From the NCBI GenBank assembly GCA_012934845.2, contig WNNJ02003040.1, forward strand, positions 62,001-126,000: a stretch of 64,000 bases of DNA, in the 5' to 3' direction. This DNA comes from Pomphorhynchus laevis (lineage: Eukaryota > Acanthocephala > Palaeacanthocephala > Echinorhynchida > Pomphorhynchidae). The notes beneath the pieces are model-generated. The model made no database searches. It worked only from the letters and a program-made list of their open reading frames with translations, and was not told where the DNA came from. This document shows, one piece after another, positions 1 through 11,054 of this stretch. The first letter of the stretch is position 1, and each line of letters begins with the position of its first letter. The position numbers were made by a program, and so were the translations under genes.

Positions 1-235
1 TAAAATTTGCAAAATGTAAGACGAGTCTTTTATTAAATCTAATTGCCAATAAAAGTAGACGAGTCGAGTAATCGTCAGCCAACATTAGAAGAACCGAAAC
101 GTTAAACGTAGTATTGTGGATCAGTAGCTGATGAGGTCCAACAATACTGAAATGTAGCCTACTGATGTTGGCGTATAGATAGGATTAAAGTAGAGTGCAG
201 AATAAAAATAGTCATCAAAATTTCAAGACTGCACA
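1..235 (+). repeat. Repeat A, copy 1 (PLE-associated)
   Basis: This segment matches 31740-32025 over most of its length, including the shared stretch ending in 'gtcatcaaaatttc'. It carries CCGAAACG at 94-101 and CTGATGAGG at 128-136, the two core motifs of a hammerhead ribozyme. At 31660-32040 the same repeat sits directly after the carboxy-terminal coding end of a Penelope-like element, so I infer a PLE terminal repeat or UTR. Confidence 0.6.
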
Positions 236-241
236 GGTCTA

Positions 242-496
242 TCAACTTAAAATAAGGAAACAAACTATATATGGCTACTTTAATTGCAAAAATAGGTAGT
301 TTTTTAGATATTCTAAATGCTTTCTACGAATATTTGTTAAAATGTCCACGTATACTTATACTTATAATTCAAAGTTAATTTAATTGTGCAGTCATATTGT
401 TACATTAAACATTTTTTGATGACACGTTGCTTTAATCTTGTCTAAAAAGACCGAAACCTGAAATGTAGGTATTGGATCAGTAGCTGATTGGAAAAG
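242..496 (+). repeat. Repeat A, copy 2, cut by a LINE
   Basis: A second, diverged copy of repeat A follows in the same orientation. 'Attgcaaaaataggtag' near 283 is shared with 31713. 'Gaccgaaacc' near 449 and 'ggatcagtagctgatt' near 473 mark the core. The copy stops inside the CTGATGA motif, where the CR1-like LINE at 497 begins, so the LINE inserted into it. Confidence 0.55.
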
Positions 497-3045
497 CATT
501 CGCCCAACACTCTGCGTCTCTTCTCAAAATCACTTCCATTTTCAGTCCTTGCTCTTTAAATTGTGTCGTCATTCTAGCCCGATCACTCCGTATCTCGCCA
601 TTGTATACCGTCCTGGTTCATCGGCTCCTACATACTTATTTTTTTACCGAACTCGCTGACCTTCTGTCTAACTCTTCTTTGTCATCAATCCCTTCAATCG
701 TTCTTGGCGACTTAAACATTTGCCTCGACCGCTCCTCTTCCACTGAGTCCATCCAGTTCAACAACATTCTATCCAACTATAACTACAAACCCATATCCAC
801 TGCCTCCACACATATCCTTGGCGGGGAACTCGACATCATCGCTGTCCACGATCATTATGTTGCCTACACCTCACTGTCCATTTTCGATCCTGATCTATCC
901 GATCACTTTTTCGTCACCCTTGATCTCACTTCCAACCCCCCCGGCTTCACACAGCAACCATCCTACGTCGCCCTTGAAGAAAACTTGGCCACCCCTTCTC
1001 CGCTCCGCCTCAGTTAAATCGTCTCTATCTTCTCACACAATAACATCATCCTCTACTCACGATGTCGTCTTTTCGACTATGAACTCACATTCAATCTCGA
1101 TATTATCTTGCCCTTCATGCCTCACCCTTATTGTCGCTTGTACCGTGTCCCATGGTTCGACATCCAATACCTACTCTCAAAGCGTCTACTCCGTCATGTA
1201 TTTCGAGTATATCACCGCTCTCTCATACGTGATTTCCGCTCGCTCACTCTGTCTCTCCGTGATTCCTAACTTGCTTTTCGCCGGTCTCATATCAACCTAT
1301 AACGTACCAAATGCAACTACTTCTCGCAGCATAAAATCAACACTTTATAAAAACTCAAAGCCTCTTCGGCATACTTTTAACTCAATCCTTTCTCGCTATT
1401 CGTCTTGCAACATCAATTCCCATGATTATTCGTCATTTATCCGGATCAAAATATCGAAATTGCTCTCTTTCACACCCCGTCTCCATTCCAACCCTCTTCC
1501 ACTCCACGCATCATCCTTCCGATACTCTTTCATCTTCTCACTGTATCATTTGCCGTAGTCTCATCTGTTTTCATGTCCTTGCCCAGCAAAACCTCACATG
1601 CCGAACCCCTAGCTACCCCATACTCAAATCCATATGCTCATCAATATTTTCTTTCCTCGCCACCTTGTTTAATTCGTCCATCCACAGTCGTATCTTCCGT
1701 TCACACAGGAAATTCGCCATCGTTCGTCCCCTCCTTAAGAAACAATTCCTCGACCCCCCTTCTTCTAGCTATCGCCCCATTTCACTCCAAACTCTTTCCA
1801 AACTCTTAGAGCGCCTTACCTTAATACAGATAAACATTTATCTCTCTTCATCCAATCTGTACCCTCCATTCCAATCCGCCTTCCGCTCTAATCACTCCAC
1901 AGAAATCGCCTACATGAAAGTTTACAACGACCTACTCATTTCTCGTGATAAGGCTCTATATAGTGTTCTAATCTTCCTCAAACTCTCCTCCGCCTTCAAC
2001 AACGTCGACCAATTCATCCTCCTTTCTCGCCTACGTAATGATTACGGATTTTCTTCCTCCATAGCATGAATTGCCTTATATATCCGACCGTTCTTTTTGT
2101 GGCTGTAAAATTCATCATCCTATACTCACATTACTATTTTTTGCGGGTTCCCACAAGGTTCAATCCTAGGTCCCCTCCTTTCATCTCTTATACTTGGCGA
2201 TATCTCTCCGTTTATCAAACCTATAACGTCATGCAATACACCGATGAAATCATCATCTATGCTCATGCACTAGCCCATCGCATACACGATATCGCAATTT
2301 CTGCCTCCAACTGTCTTTTTTATCTACAAACGTATCTCTCATCTTTGTCTCATTCTAAACCCAGACATATCCAAATTTATGTGGATCCCCCCTCGTCAAC
2401 CTAACATACTTCTTCCCTCTGTATCTTTTGCCTCATCAATCATATCCATAGTCCACAATTTCACTTTCTTATGATTCCATTTCGATGATCACATTTCCCT
2501 TAAACACTTCGTCCGTGACAAGGTTTACTCGTCTAACTTAATTCTCTGCGACATCCACCATATCCGCCCCTTATCGACTTTCGTTCATGTATGTATTTTC
2601 TTTTATCGCTTCCTTTCCCTAAAATCGATTACTGCCTAAGCCTTTTCGCCAATTCTCCAAAATCCATTATCCTAGCCCTTCGACGTATCATCAACTCCGC
2701 CGTTCGAGTGCTCCTACGTCTCCGTCGCTTCGAGCACACATCCACATATCTTGCCCAACTCTCCTGACTCACCATCCACATCCGCATACAACTCCGCCTC
2801 GTTCTCGTAATTTTTCGTCTCATCGCTGTCGGCTCCCCATCGTTCATCAACCTTCCTTTCTTAGACGACATTCGCCCCACCTCGCTATCACTGTGTTCCC
2901 GTAATTCCCTCTTATTATACTCAAATATCGCCTTCGTACCCACCTTCTCGACACATGATTTAGATTTTTGTTCTTATTTGTGATCATGTAAGCGTGCGCC
3001 GGCACGCATTTGCCACGTAAAAATAAATCTGTCTTTTTTTACAAT
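497..3045 (+). mobile_element. CR1-like LINE copy A, 5'-truncated, decayed
   Basis: The copy begins inside the endonuclease domain (compare 6250 in copy B). It continues through endonuclease (LGDLNICLDR near 705-735), reverse transcriptase (SSYRPIS and AFRSNHSTEIA at 1760-1910, degenerate ADE box near 2240) and the conserved C-terminal region (2600-2960). It ends in the family 3' tail: a GCGTGC-GCCG-GCACGC hairpin at 2992-3007 followed by AAAATAAATCT. The reading frame is broken many times by stops and shifts, so it cannot encode a working protein. Its 3' end lies about 165 bp from the end of the tRNA methyltransferase exon on the other strand. The clade call rests on the CR1/L2-type RT motifs and the lack of a poly-A tail. 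Confidence 0.85.
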
Positions 3046-3210
3046 TACTTTCTTCGGTAAGTTGGTGTTCAAACATAAAAAGAGCGCTTTTAAGTTAGCA
3101 GATTGAACACTTAACTTCAACTACACGTGATTTCATTTTAAGTTTTATCTTTTAATTATTATGCTTTCTCGACTAACTAATCTATTTAAAATACAACGAA
3201 TGCAACATGT

Positions 3211-4155
3211 TCAGAATACAATGTCGCACTGTCGTTCTCTGACTTTTTCAATAACAAAGGTGTAAAGTTGTTCGGCTACCTTTGGGTTTGTTTGAAAAAA
3301 GGACAAAGGTGAAATTTCGAATGTACATCCTAGTATAGATTCTGTAATTGTTCCAGGTCCTTTATGTTTTGTAAGAACATTATTATTGCTGCCACCATAG
3401 AAAATTGAATCCCGTTCGTCATCCATCTTTATACTTTCAAGTGGAAAATCGTTCATCATGTTTTCGTCAACATTTCGTAAAATCAGCATTACCTGCTCAG
3501 TTGAAAATGAAAACCTTACTGAAATAGTATGCAACGTTAATGGCTTCTTTGAATCTAGCCAATTTTCTTGTAGTCTAAGAGCAATGTTGTGGACCTTATC
3601 GGGAACTAATGGTAATTGACAATATCTAACGTATTTTGTGTTCTTGAATTTATTAGCTCTAAATCCGAGTACGCATTGTTCTACTGAGAATTCAATCTTG
3701 CCCTTGTATTTTTCAATTAAAGGAGCTTCTTCGATATAAACGTTTTCTCTGTAATTTAGATAAAATTTTAGTAGTTGTTTGATTTTTAAGACTTTCTCAT
3801 TTAATTGATCTTTGTAAGGCAAATTCCACAAGGGTGCAATCGAATTCTTAATATCTTCATCTGTTGGGGGTTGTTGGTCATTACAGGAAGATATTAAAAT
3901 TTCATTGCCCACAGGTCGCACAATTAGGTTTGAATCGATTTCCGAAAGAATCGACTGCGCGAAATCTCGTTCATTTTCATTACTGAATGTAATGTAAGCT
4001 GTTCGACCAGAAACAACTTTTGCAGACTTAAAAACCACATTTTCATCTCTCAGGGTTTTTTTCAATTTGCTGACTGTAGTATTACGAGGAATATTTCGAA
4101 CACAAAGTCTGACACGATTTTGATTTTCCTCGTAAACTCGACGTTGATCATCCAT
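3211..4155 (-). CDS. TRMT2A: tRNA (uracil-5) methyltransferase, TRMT2A-like, N-terminal part
   Basis: TRMT2A-family enzymes use S-adenosylmethionine to make 5-methyluridine in the T-loop of tRNA (U54). The 314 residues begin with an RRM-like domain at about residues 15-80 (LCVRNIP and AYITF as its RNP-like strands). The Trm2 core follows: PLWNLPYKDQL near 130, KIEFSVEQCVLGFR near 170, and EISPLSFFQTNP near 280, a family signature. An RRM in front of the Trm2 core is typical of TRMT2A rather than TRMT2B. The protein is only about half the usual length. The SAM-binding LD-CCGTG, DPPR and SCNP motifs are absent. The open frame ends at CDI followed by GTATTC, a plausible splice donor exactly where the SAM motif should begin. 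The rest is therefore probably in a later exon to the left, beyond or lost to the CR1 insertion. No catalytic exon was found in 1-600. The start is the first ATG before the RRM. Confidence 0.85.
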   Translation of the reverse strand: MDDQRRVYEENQNRVRLCVRNIPRNTTVSKLKKTLRDENVVFKSAKVVSGRTAYITFSNENERDFAQSILSEIDSNLIVRPVGNEILISSCNDQQPPTDEDIKNSIAPLWNLPYKDQLNEKVLKIKQLLKFYLNYRENVYIEEAPLIEKYKGKIEFSVEQCVLGFRANKFKNTKYVRYCQLPLVPDKVHNIALRLQENWLDSKKPLTLHTISVRFSFSTEQVMLILRNVDENMMNDFPLESIKMDDERDSIFYGGSNNNVLTKHKGPGTITESILGCTFEISPLSFFQTNPKVAEQLYTFVIEKVRERQCDIVF

Positions 4156-4439
4156 TCCAACAATAATTCCTGTAGAATCTTATCTAATTTTGCATAACGT
4201 CGATTATCAGATGAAACATAATATTAAAATATTAAAATTGTTGAAAAGTATTCGTTGATAATATAGTTGGATATTATACTCAAGCTTTTATACTCAAATA
4301 TGATATTCGCTTTTTTAAGACAAGTAAGTGATCAATGTAAATGTTTACTTTATACAGAAACTTAATTTTTTATGCTGCTAAAAAATAAAAAAAATAAATC
4401 GATTTTGGATGAAATAAAATCATTAAATAGTTTGTAATA
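4156..4439. other. AT-rich upstream region of the TRMT2A-like gene
   Basis: The stretch is AT-rich with no recognisable coding sequence. It lies 5' of the tRNA methyltransferase start and up to the first recognisable LINE residues, so it probably holds the promoter. I see no clear TATA box or initiator that I would defend. Confidence 0.3.
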
Positions 4440-5205
4440 TTGTAACATATTGAATTTATATCTGGATGATAAGGCATGGCGACAATCAACTTTGCCGATT
4501 GACTTGGGTGGCTTAGGTTGATATCGAAGTGAAGTTATATCACTGCTGGCATATTTGCCCTCAATTGCAGACACGCTGGTTCTCGTAAATGCATTGGTGG
4601 GACCAAACCTTAAAGCAACCAGCGGAGTAAACAGCTCGGATTTCCAAAATGGCGTGCGCAGATGACCGGCTATGTGCGGGGAATAGTTGTCAACGGAAAA
4701 GCAAACAAAAACGTTGGTCTCGTCCAATGCACATAATCGCGAGTAGTCTATTCTTGTTGGAAGCCGATTCTGCTAAATGTCGAGTTAGACTGCTCGGAGC
4801 GGTAGGCAGGAACTCTGGAGCTTTCCTGAGGGCACTTCCAATCACGGCGGTTTGCACCAGATTGAACGACGTATCCTTCACAATCGCCGTGGCCCTAAGA
4901 CTCGGCATCAAATTTAGCGAAGAATTCACACGTGGATGCGGAAATACCAGCGACGCATCGGGCTTGAAGTTCTGGACTGTGGAAACATCAAATCCCTGCA
5001 CACCCGACACTCCGAGTTGAACCACATAATTCGAATGGCTTTGTCTTTAGCGGTGATACCCTCTCGATTGGAGCCGGTCGGATTGTATCGCAGCGATGGC
5101 AAGCGACCGGATGGGGAAGATTGGTTATTTGGAATAACGGTAAATGACTAATTTGGGACGCTACCTGCATAAACCCTCTATCGGCGAGTTACGAGGACAA
5201 AGCAG
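4440..5205 (+). mobile_element. RLE-type LINE (family 1), 3' half, left piece
   Basis: Plus-strand frames read LPIDLGGLG near 4490, RLLGAVGRNSGAFLRALP near 4783-4836, and SFTIAVALRLGI near 4875-4910. After a frameshift come HTRHSELNHIIRMAL, SRLEP and DGKRPDG at 5000-5120, then LIWDATCINP near 5150. This matches the element at 41640-44760 (RLLGVARMDSGAFPPALP, VALRLGI, DGKRPDG). The conserved order is that of the post-RT region of a LINE with a PD-(D/E)XK (restriction-like) endonuclease: RPD followed by W-D-x-T. The element resumes at 8756, after an inserted CR1-like LINE. Confidence 0.8.
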
Positions 5206-8200
5206 TCATCCACCCACCGACCTTGCCAACATATACACTTCACATTCCATGTCATCTGCACTCCCCGACACCCCCACATCCCATCCTTCCCGTCTCGTTA
5301 CTTAACAACTTGCATCCAGCAATCAAAATCAAATCCACCAACCTCCACTATCATTCCACTCATAACCTTTACTCACATCGCTTGTCACCCTCTTTATTAT
5401 CATTATCCTCTATGTCTCCCGTCGTCAAACCAAATCCCTCCAAATCATCAACTGCCAGCTCTTATATCGTGATCTCACCTACTCACGTCAGTCGTCCTCC
5501 TTTACGGAAGCGCTTTGCTTCTCGCGATCGTTGCGTCATTGTCACTAATATCACGCCTTCTAACTACTTATCTCCACAAGCACGTCTGAACCACGATGTT
5601 TCCGACTTCAGATTCATCATCTCGTCTATTGTTCCTGCGGATAAACCATCCTTTTTCAAAGACATTTCTCCTGTCGCATTCATCCGTCTAAACAAATCTT
5701 CTCAATCTAATCCTTCCCAGCCCCATCTCCTAAAAATTGTTTTCAAGCATTCCTCTCACGCGTCTTCTGTCCTCTCTCAACGATTTAAACTCATGTCATT
5801 TTCAACCACTCGAATTCTCACCGATCGCGCCCCCTCTAAAATCGCTCAAATCTCTTTAGCCCGCATCGAAAAACGCCGTCGCGAGGAAAACGGCGAAACA
5901 TCACTCTCCATCCGAAACATAGACGGAAATTTTCAAGTTGTCCACACCCGTCCAAAAATTCGATTGCGGTCCATCTCTTCTATGTGTCTTCTCCACTAGA
6001 TTCTTTAGCCACAACACACGGTTTCCACCTCGGTCTCCTCAACACTAGATCTATTCTCAATAAATCCGATCTTATCCTCAACCTATTCACCAAGCAATCC
6101 ATCGATCTCTTCTGCCTCACCGAATCCTGGCACTCAGATTCCGACGACCTTTCCATTCAACGTCTGCTCTCTGCCGGTTGCTCCCTAGTCGAATCCGCCC
6201 GCTCCCAAAGCTCATGTCCTTCTAAATTCTCTAATCATGGCGGCATCATCGCATTCGCGCGTCACTCCGCGTCTCTTCGTAAAAAAATCCCCTTTAGGTC
6301 CTTGCTCTTTTAAATTGCTCACTTGTTATTCTAATCCGATCACTCTAGATCTCGCCATTGTATACCTTTGTTGTTCATCAGCTCCTACAGCCTTATTTTT
6401 ACCAAACTCGCTGACCTCCTTTCTCATTGTTCTTTGTCCTCAATCCCTTCACTCGTTCTAGGCGACTTTAATATCCGCCTCGACCGACTCACTTCTACCG
6501 AGTCCATCCAGTTCATCAACATTCTATCCAACTACAATTACAAACTAATCTCCACTGCCCCCACACATATACTTGGTGGGGTACTCGACATCATCGCTGT
6601 CCCCGATCATTTTGCTGCCTACACCTCACTGTCCATCTCTGATCCTGGTATATCCGATCACTTTCTTATCACTATTAATCTCACTCACAACCACACCCCT
6701 CCTCACCAACACCGTCGCTTGCATCGTGCCCTATGGTTTGACATCCAGTACCTACTCTCAAAGCGTTCATTCCGTCACGCTTTTCGAGTATATCACCGCT
6801 CTCTCAGACGTGATTTCCGCTCGATCACTCCGTCTTTCCGTGATACCTATCTTGCTCATCGGCGCTTTCATCTCAACCTACTACGTACCAAATGCAAATC
6901 TTTCAGGCAGCATAAAACAATCACTTCGTTCAACTCTAGAACTCTCTGGCATACTTTTAACTAAATCCTTGCTCGCTCCTCTTCGCCGTGCAACATCAAT
7001 GCCCATGATTATTCGTCATTTCTCCAGACTAAAGTATCCACGTTGCTCTCTCACACCTCGGTCTCCATCCTATCCCACTCTGCCCAGTCTACTCTCATCC
7101 ATCCGGAACTCTTTCATCTTCCCCCTGTCTCACCTACAGAAGTATCATCTGTCCTCATGTTCATGCCCAACAAAACCTCACCTGCCGATCCCCTGCCTAC
7201 TCACATATTAAAATATATATGCTTATCGATATCCCCATTTCTTACAACCTTGTTTAACTCGTCCATCCGGAGTCGTATCTTCCCTTCACACTGGAAATCC
7301 GCAATCGTTCGTCCCCTCCTTAAGAAACAATCGCTCGACCCCTCCCTTCCTTCTAGCTATCGCCCCATTTCACTACACCCTACTCTGTCTAAGCTCTTAG
7401 AACGCATCATCTTAATACAGATCAACGCTTATATCTCCTCATCCAATCTGTACCCTCCTTTCCAATCCGCTTTCCGCTCTTATCACTCCACAGAAATTGC
7501 ATGCATAAAAGTGTACAACGACTTACTCATTTCTCGAGACAAGGCTCTATAGAGTGTTCTCATCTCCCTCGACCTCTCCTCCGCCTTCGACATTGTCGAC
7601 CACTCCGTCCTCTTTTATCGCCTTCATTATAATTACAGCCTTTCTTCCTCCTACGTAGCATGGTTTGCCTCATATCTCTCCGACCGTTCCTTTCGAGTCT
7701 GTTCTAATTCATCATCCTCCCCTCCCATCCCTATTTTTTGCGAGGCATTACAACGTTCAGTCCTCGTCCCCTGCTTTTCTCTCTTCTGCTTGGCATTCTC
7801 TCTCCGTTTATCAAACCTTACTCCTTTAACGTCATGCAATACGCCGATGACATCATCATCTATGCTCATGCACCTGCACATCGCATACACGATATCTGCA
7901 TTTCTGCCTCCAACTGTCTTTCTTCTATCTACAAACGTCCCTCCAATCTCCATCTCGTTCTAAACCCCGAAAAGTCCAAAATAATGTATATCCTCCCCCT
8001 AAACCAAACATATATCCTCCCACTGTATATTTTGCCTCATCGATCATCCCCATAGTCCACAATCTCACTTTCTTAGGCTTCCATTTCAATGATCACCTTT
8101 CCCTTAAACCCTTCGTCCGTGACAAGATCCGCTCATCTAACTTAATTCTCCGTGACATCCGCCGTATCCGCCCCCTTATCGACTTCCGTTCTTGTATGTC

Positions 8201-8755
8201 TCTTCTTTCATCGCTTCTTTTCCCTAAAATCGATTACTGCCTTAGCATTTTTGCCAATTCTCCAGAATCCATCATCCTACTCCTACAACGAATAATCAAC
8301 ACCGCCGTTCGAGTGCTCTTTCGTCTCCGTCGCTTCGACCACACATCCACATATTTTGCCCAGCTCTCCTGTCCCACCATCCACATCCGCATCAAACTCC
8401 GCCTTCTTCTCGTTACTTTTCGTCTCATCGCTGTCGGCTCCCCATCGTTCATCAACCTTCCTTTCTTAGACGACACTCGCCCCACCTCGCTATCGCTGCG
8501 TTCCCGTCATACCCTCTTACTCCACGTTCCTAATTACTCCAACAACTACGGTCTCCGATCCTTCCTCGTCGTCGCCTCACTCGCCTGGAATCATCTCCCT
8601 CTCGACGTCCGACGCGCTCCCTCCTTTATCACATTCAAACACCTCCTCCGTTCACACCTTCTCGACACATGATTTACATCTTTGTTTTGTTGTGGTCATG
8701 TAAGCGTGCGCCGGCACGCATTTGCCACGTTAAAATAAATCTTTTTTTATTCAAA
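5206..8755 (+). mobile_element. CR1-like LINE copy B, nearly full length, decayed
   Basis: ORF1-like frame at 5223-5999: a proline/serine-rich N-terminus, then RDRCVIVTNI, LLKIVFKHSS and IEKRRREENGETSLSIRN, the layout of CR1/L2 ORF1 proteins. Apurinic-type endonuclease at 5984-6960: LLNTRSILNK, LFCLTESWH, VLGDFNIRLDR, ISDHFLITI. Reverse transcriptase at 7043-8000: NKTSPADPLP, SYRPISL, FRSYHSTEIACIKV, DLSSAFDIVDHSVL, QYADDIIIYAHAP. C-terminal domain at 8100-8672: FPKIDYCLSIF to FKHLLRSHLLDT and stop. The tail has the 16-nt hairpin at 8704-8719 and ends TTAAAATAAATC. Several stops and frameshifts separate the parts. Both flanks are the family-1 RLE LINE, so the insertion is nested. Confidence 0.88.
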
Positions 8756-9055
8756 CCGATGAGGTAGCCGCTTTTGCAGAATGCAAGAAAAAGGAAATGT
8801 ACAGCGAGATCGATAATAAGATTTATACATTCATTCCAGTAGCTGTTGAATCATTTGGTGTCTTGGGCAAGGAAACTTCATATTTTATCGATGAGATCGG
8901 AATGATGATGTCCGGGATTACGAGGGAAATTTAATCAGTGGCTTTCCTCAGGCAGCGATTAAGCGTAGCGGTTCAGCGAGGCAATGCCGCTTGTATACTC
9001 GAATGCCTAAGCGATCAATCGGTTACCGATTTTTTTGAAGGATAAAAATGCCTCA
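8756..9055 (+). mobile_element. RLE-type LINE (family 1), right piece with 3' end
   Basis: The sequence reads DEVAAFAECKKKEMY, FIPVAVESFGVLGKE, then RLSVAVQRGNAACILECL and SDQSVTDFFEG. This matches the C-terminus of the family-1 element at 41653-41897 (VPIAIETLGAFEKE-like, RLSTAIQTGNAAWIMDCL). It continues the domain interrupted at 5205, so 4440-5205 and 8756-9055 are the two sides of one element. Confidence 0.8.
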
Positions 9056-9617
9056 GTGTTGAAGACTACAATCATAATGTATTTTAAATAAAATTTAAAA
9101 ATAAACTAAATTTTTGATAGCATTGCACTTCTATTAATGTTTTGGTTTTTTATTTAATACTTTTGTAAGATAATTTTATTAAAATTCGCAAAATTATAGC
9201 GGAACTCATGAGTTACAGCAGTGGAATTTACGAGTTACAACTTTCTAACTTCAATATTAATTTAGTAATATAAAAATAATAAAATATCTTATTATTATCA
9301 TAATTTAAAAAAAATTAAAATCGATATATTTCAATTATTCTCACACCGGGAAATTACAAAGAATTGTGTGCATTGAATAGAGCCGAAGAAGCTATTGAGA
9401 TTGACAACACTTTCACTCGGATTCCTTAAAATCTTAGTAGATAATGCTGTTTTCATGTTTATGCAATAATTGAATCTTTTCACTGTGTGTGCAGCAATTT
9501 AATATGTCTGTAAAACCTATTAGTTGGCACATAGATGTAATGCTATATTATATACGCATTGACAAATTGAGCCGAATTTTTTAAATATTTAATACAATTT
9601 TAAATAAATATTTAATA
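9056..9617. other. AT-rich, no gene recognised
   Basis: AT-rich spacer. A short open stretch near 9349-9429 (GNYKELCALNRAEEAIEID) looks peptide-like but has no splice acceptor in front and no recognised family. Nothing else stands out. Confidence 0.4.
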
Positions 9618-10043
9618 TAAATATTCATATATTTAATATTAACATTAGTAATCTATATACAAATCTTAATTTAACAGATATAAATACATACGATTTTAGT
9701 ACGCTTTATACAAATCTAGATTTAGTAGATATTAAAGAAGCGTTAGTAAAATTAATTAATCTTATATTCGGAAAAAGATATACATATATATGAGATAATA
9801 ATTATAACGCCTATCTAACAAAAATTAAACCATCAAATAAATATAAATATATAGATAAAATTAAATTAATAGAATCCTTAAATATTTTGATAAATCAAAA
9901 TTATTTGAAAGTAGGGACATCTATATTTAGACAAGTAAAAGGTGTTCCAATGGGTAGTAATAGTAGCCCACCTCTAGCTGACTTATCGTTAAGCTTTATA
10001 GAATATGAATTTTGTTCATAACTGTGTAAAAAATAAATCTAAA
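9618..10043 (+). mobile_element. Penelope-like element RT fragment (duplicate piece)
   Basis: From about 9675 it encodes the PLE fingers/palm segment YDFSTLYTNLDLVDIKEALV and then GVPMGSNSSPPLADLSLSF. It is nearly identical to 10497-10850, but with a stop near 9790. It keeps the canonical PMGSNSSP box that is altered in the longer copy. Confidence 0.8.
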
Positions 10044-11054
10044 TAAAATAACAACTATTGATAAAGCTAGTAATAACTTTGTCTTCATATGCAAAAAGCT
10101 TTATTATGATATACTAATGAAAGAGGTTAATTCTAATGATTTAAATGTAAATGCAACATATGAGCGTAGTGAGTTGAGTTTAGAAACAATTATTACAAGT
10201 CATTGTTCTATAATGGATAAGAAGGGTATAAAAGTTGAATCAGATAATAAAACTATACCTATATTATATTGGAATCCAAAATTACATAAAAATCCAATAA
10301 AACCTAGGTTCATATGTAGTGCGTTTAAATGTACATTAAAACCACTTTCTGTCTATATGAATAAAATACTTAAAGTAATTAAAGCACACTTTAAAAAATA
10401 TTGTAAGGTAATCGAAATTAATACTGGTATAAAACACTATTTCAGTATTAATTCTACGAAAGAATTTTTAGAACAGACAAAAGGAATAAATTTTCAAAAT
10501 ATAAATACATACGATTTTAGTACGCTTTATACAAATCTAGATTTAGTAGATATTAAAGAAGCGTTAGTAAAATTAATTAATCTTATATTCGGAAAAAGAT
10601 ATACATATATATGTTATAATAACTATAACGCCTATCTAACAAAAATTAAACCATCAAATAAATACAAATATATGGATAAAATTGAATTAATAGAATCCTT
10701 AAATATTTTAATAAATCAAAATTATTTAAAAGTAGGGACATCTATATTTAGACAAATAAAAGGTGTTCCAATAGGTCGTAATAGTATCCCAATTATAGCT
10801 GACTTGTTTTAAGCTTATATAATATGAATTTGTTCATAACTGTTTTTAAAACTAAATCTAAACTATATAAATATATGAAGTGTATGTTTCGATATATTGA
10901 TAATATATGTGTATTTAATTCTAATAATTTTTATTCAATAAGCGAACCAATTTATCCAGAAAATAGTAAACAAAACTCTTTGTTGCACTTTTTAAAAAGC
11001 TCAAAAAAGATTAGTTCATTAAATAAAGCTTTATCGGGTTATGAAATTTATTAA
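10044..11054 (+). mobile_element. Penelope-like element reverse transcriptase region
   Basis: The open frame 10044-10812 gives TTIDKASNNFVFICKK at the start, PILYWNPKLHKNPIKPRF near 10255-10310, YDFSTLYTNLDLVDIKEALV near 10510 and RQIKGVPIG near 10750. A shifted frame (10824-11054) holds the catalytic YIDNICVFN. Order and motifs match PLE reverse transcriptases (telomerase-related, usually followed by a GIY-YIG endonuclease). The catalytic box reads YIDN where YIDD is expected; a fragment at 47398 keeps YIDD. One frameshift at 10812 splits the RT and the carboxy part is missing here, so this copy is dead. Confidence 0.85.

Noticed and set aside
2629-2943. Arg/Met-rich minus-strand frames antisense to CR1 coding (also 8234-8485, 62375-62680)
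   Set aside because: They are shadows of the LINE C-terminal or RT region on the plus strand.
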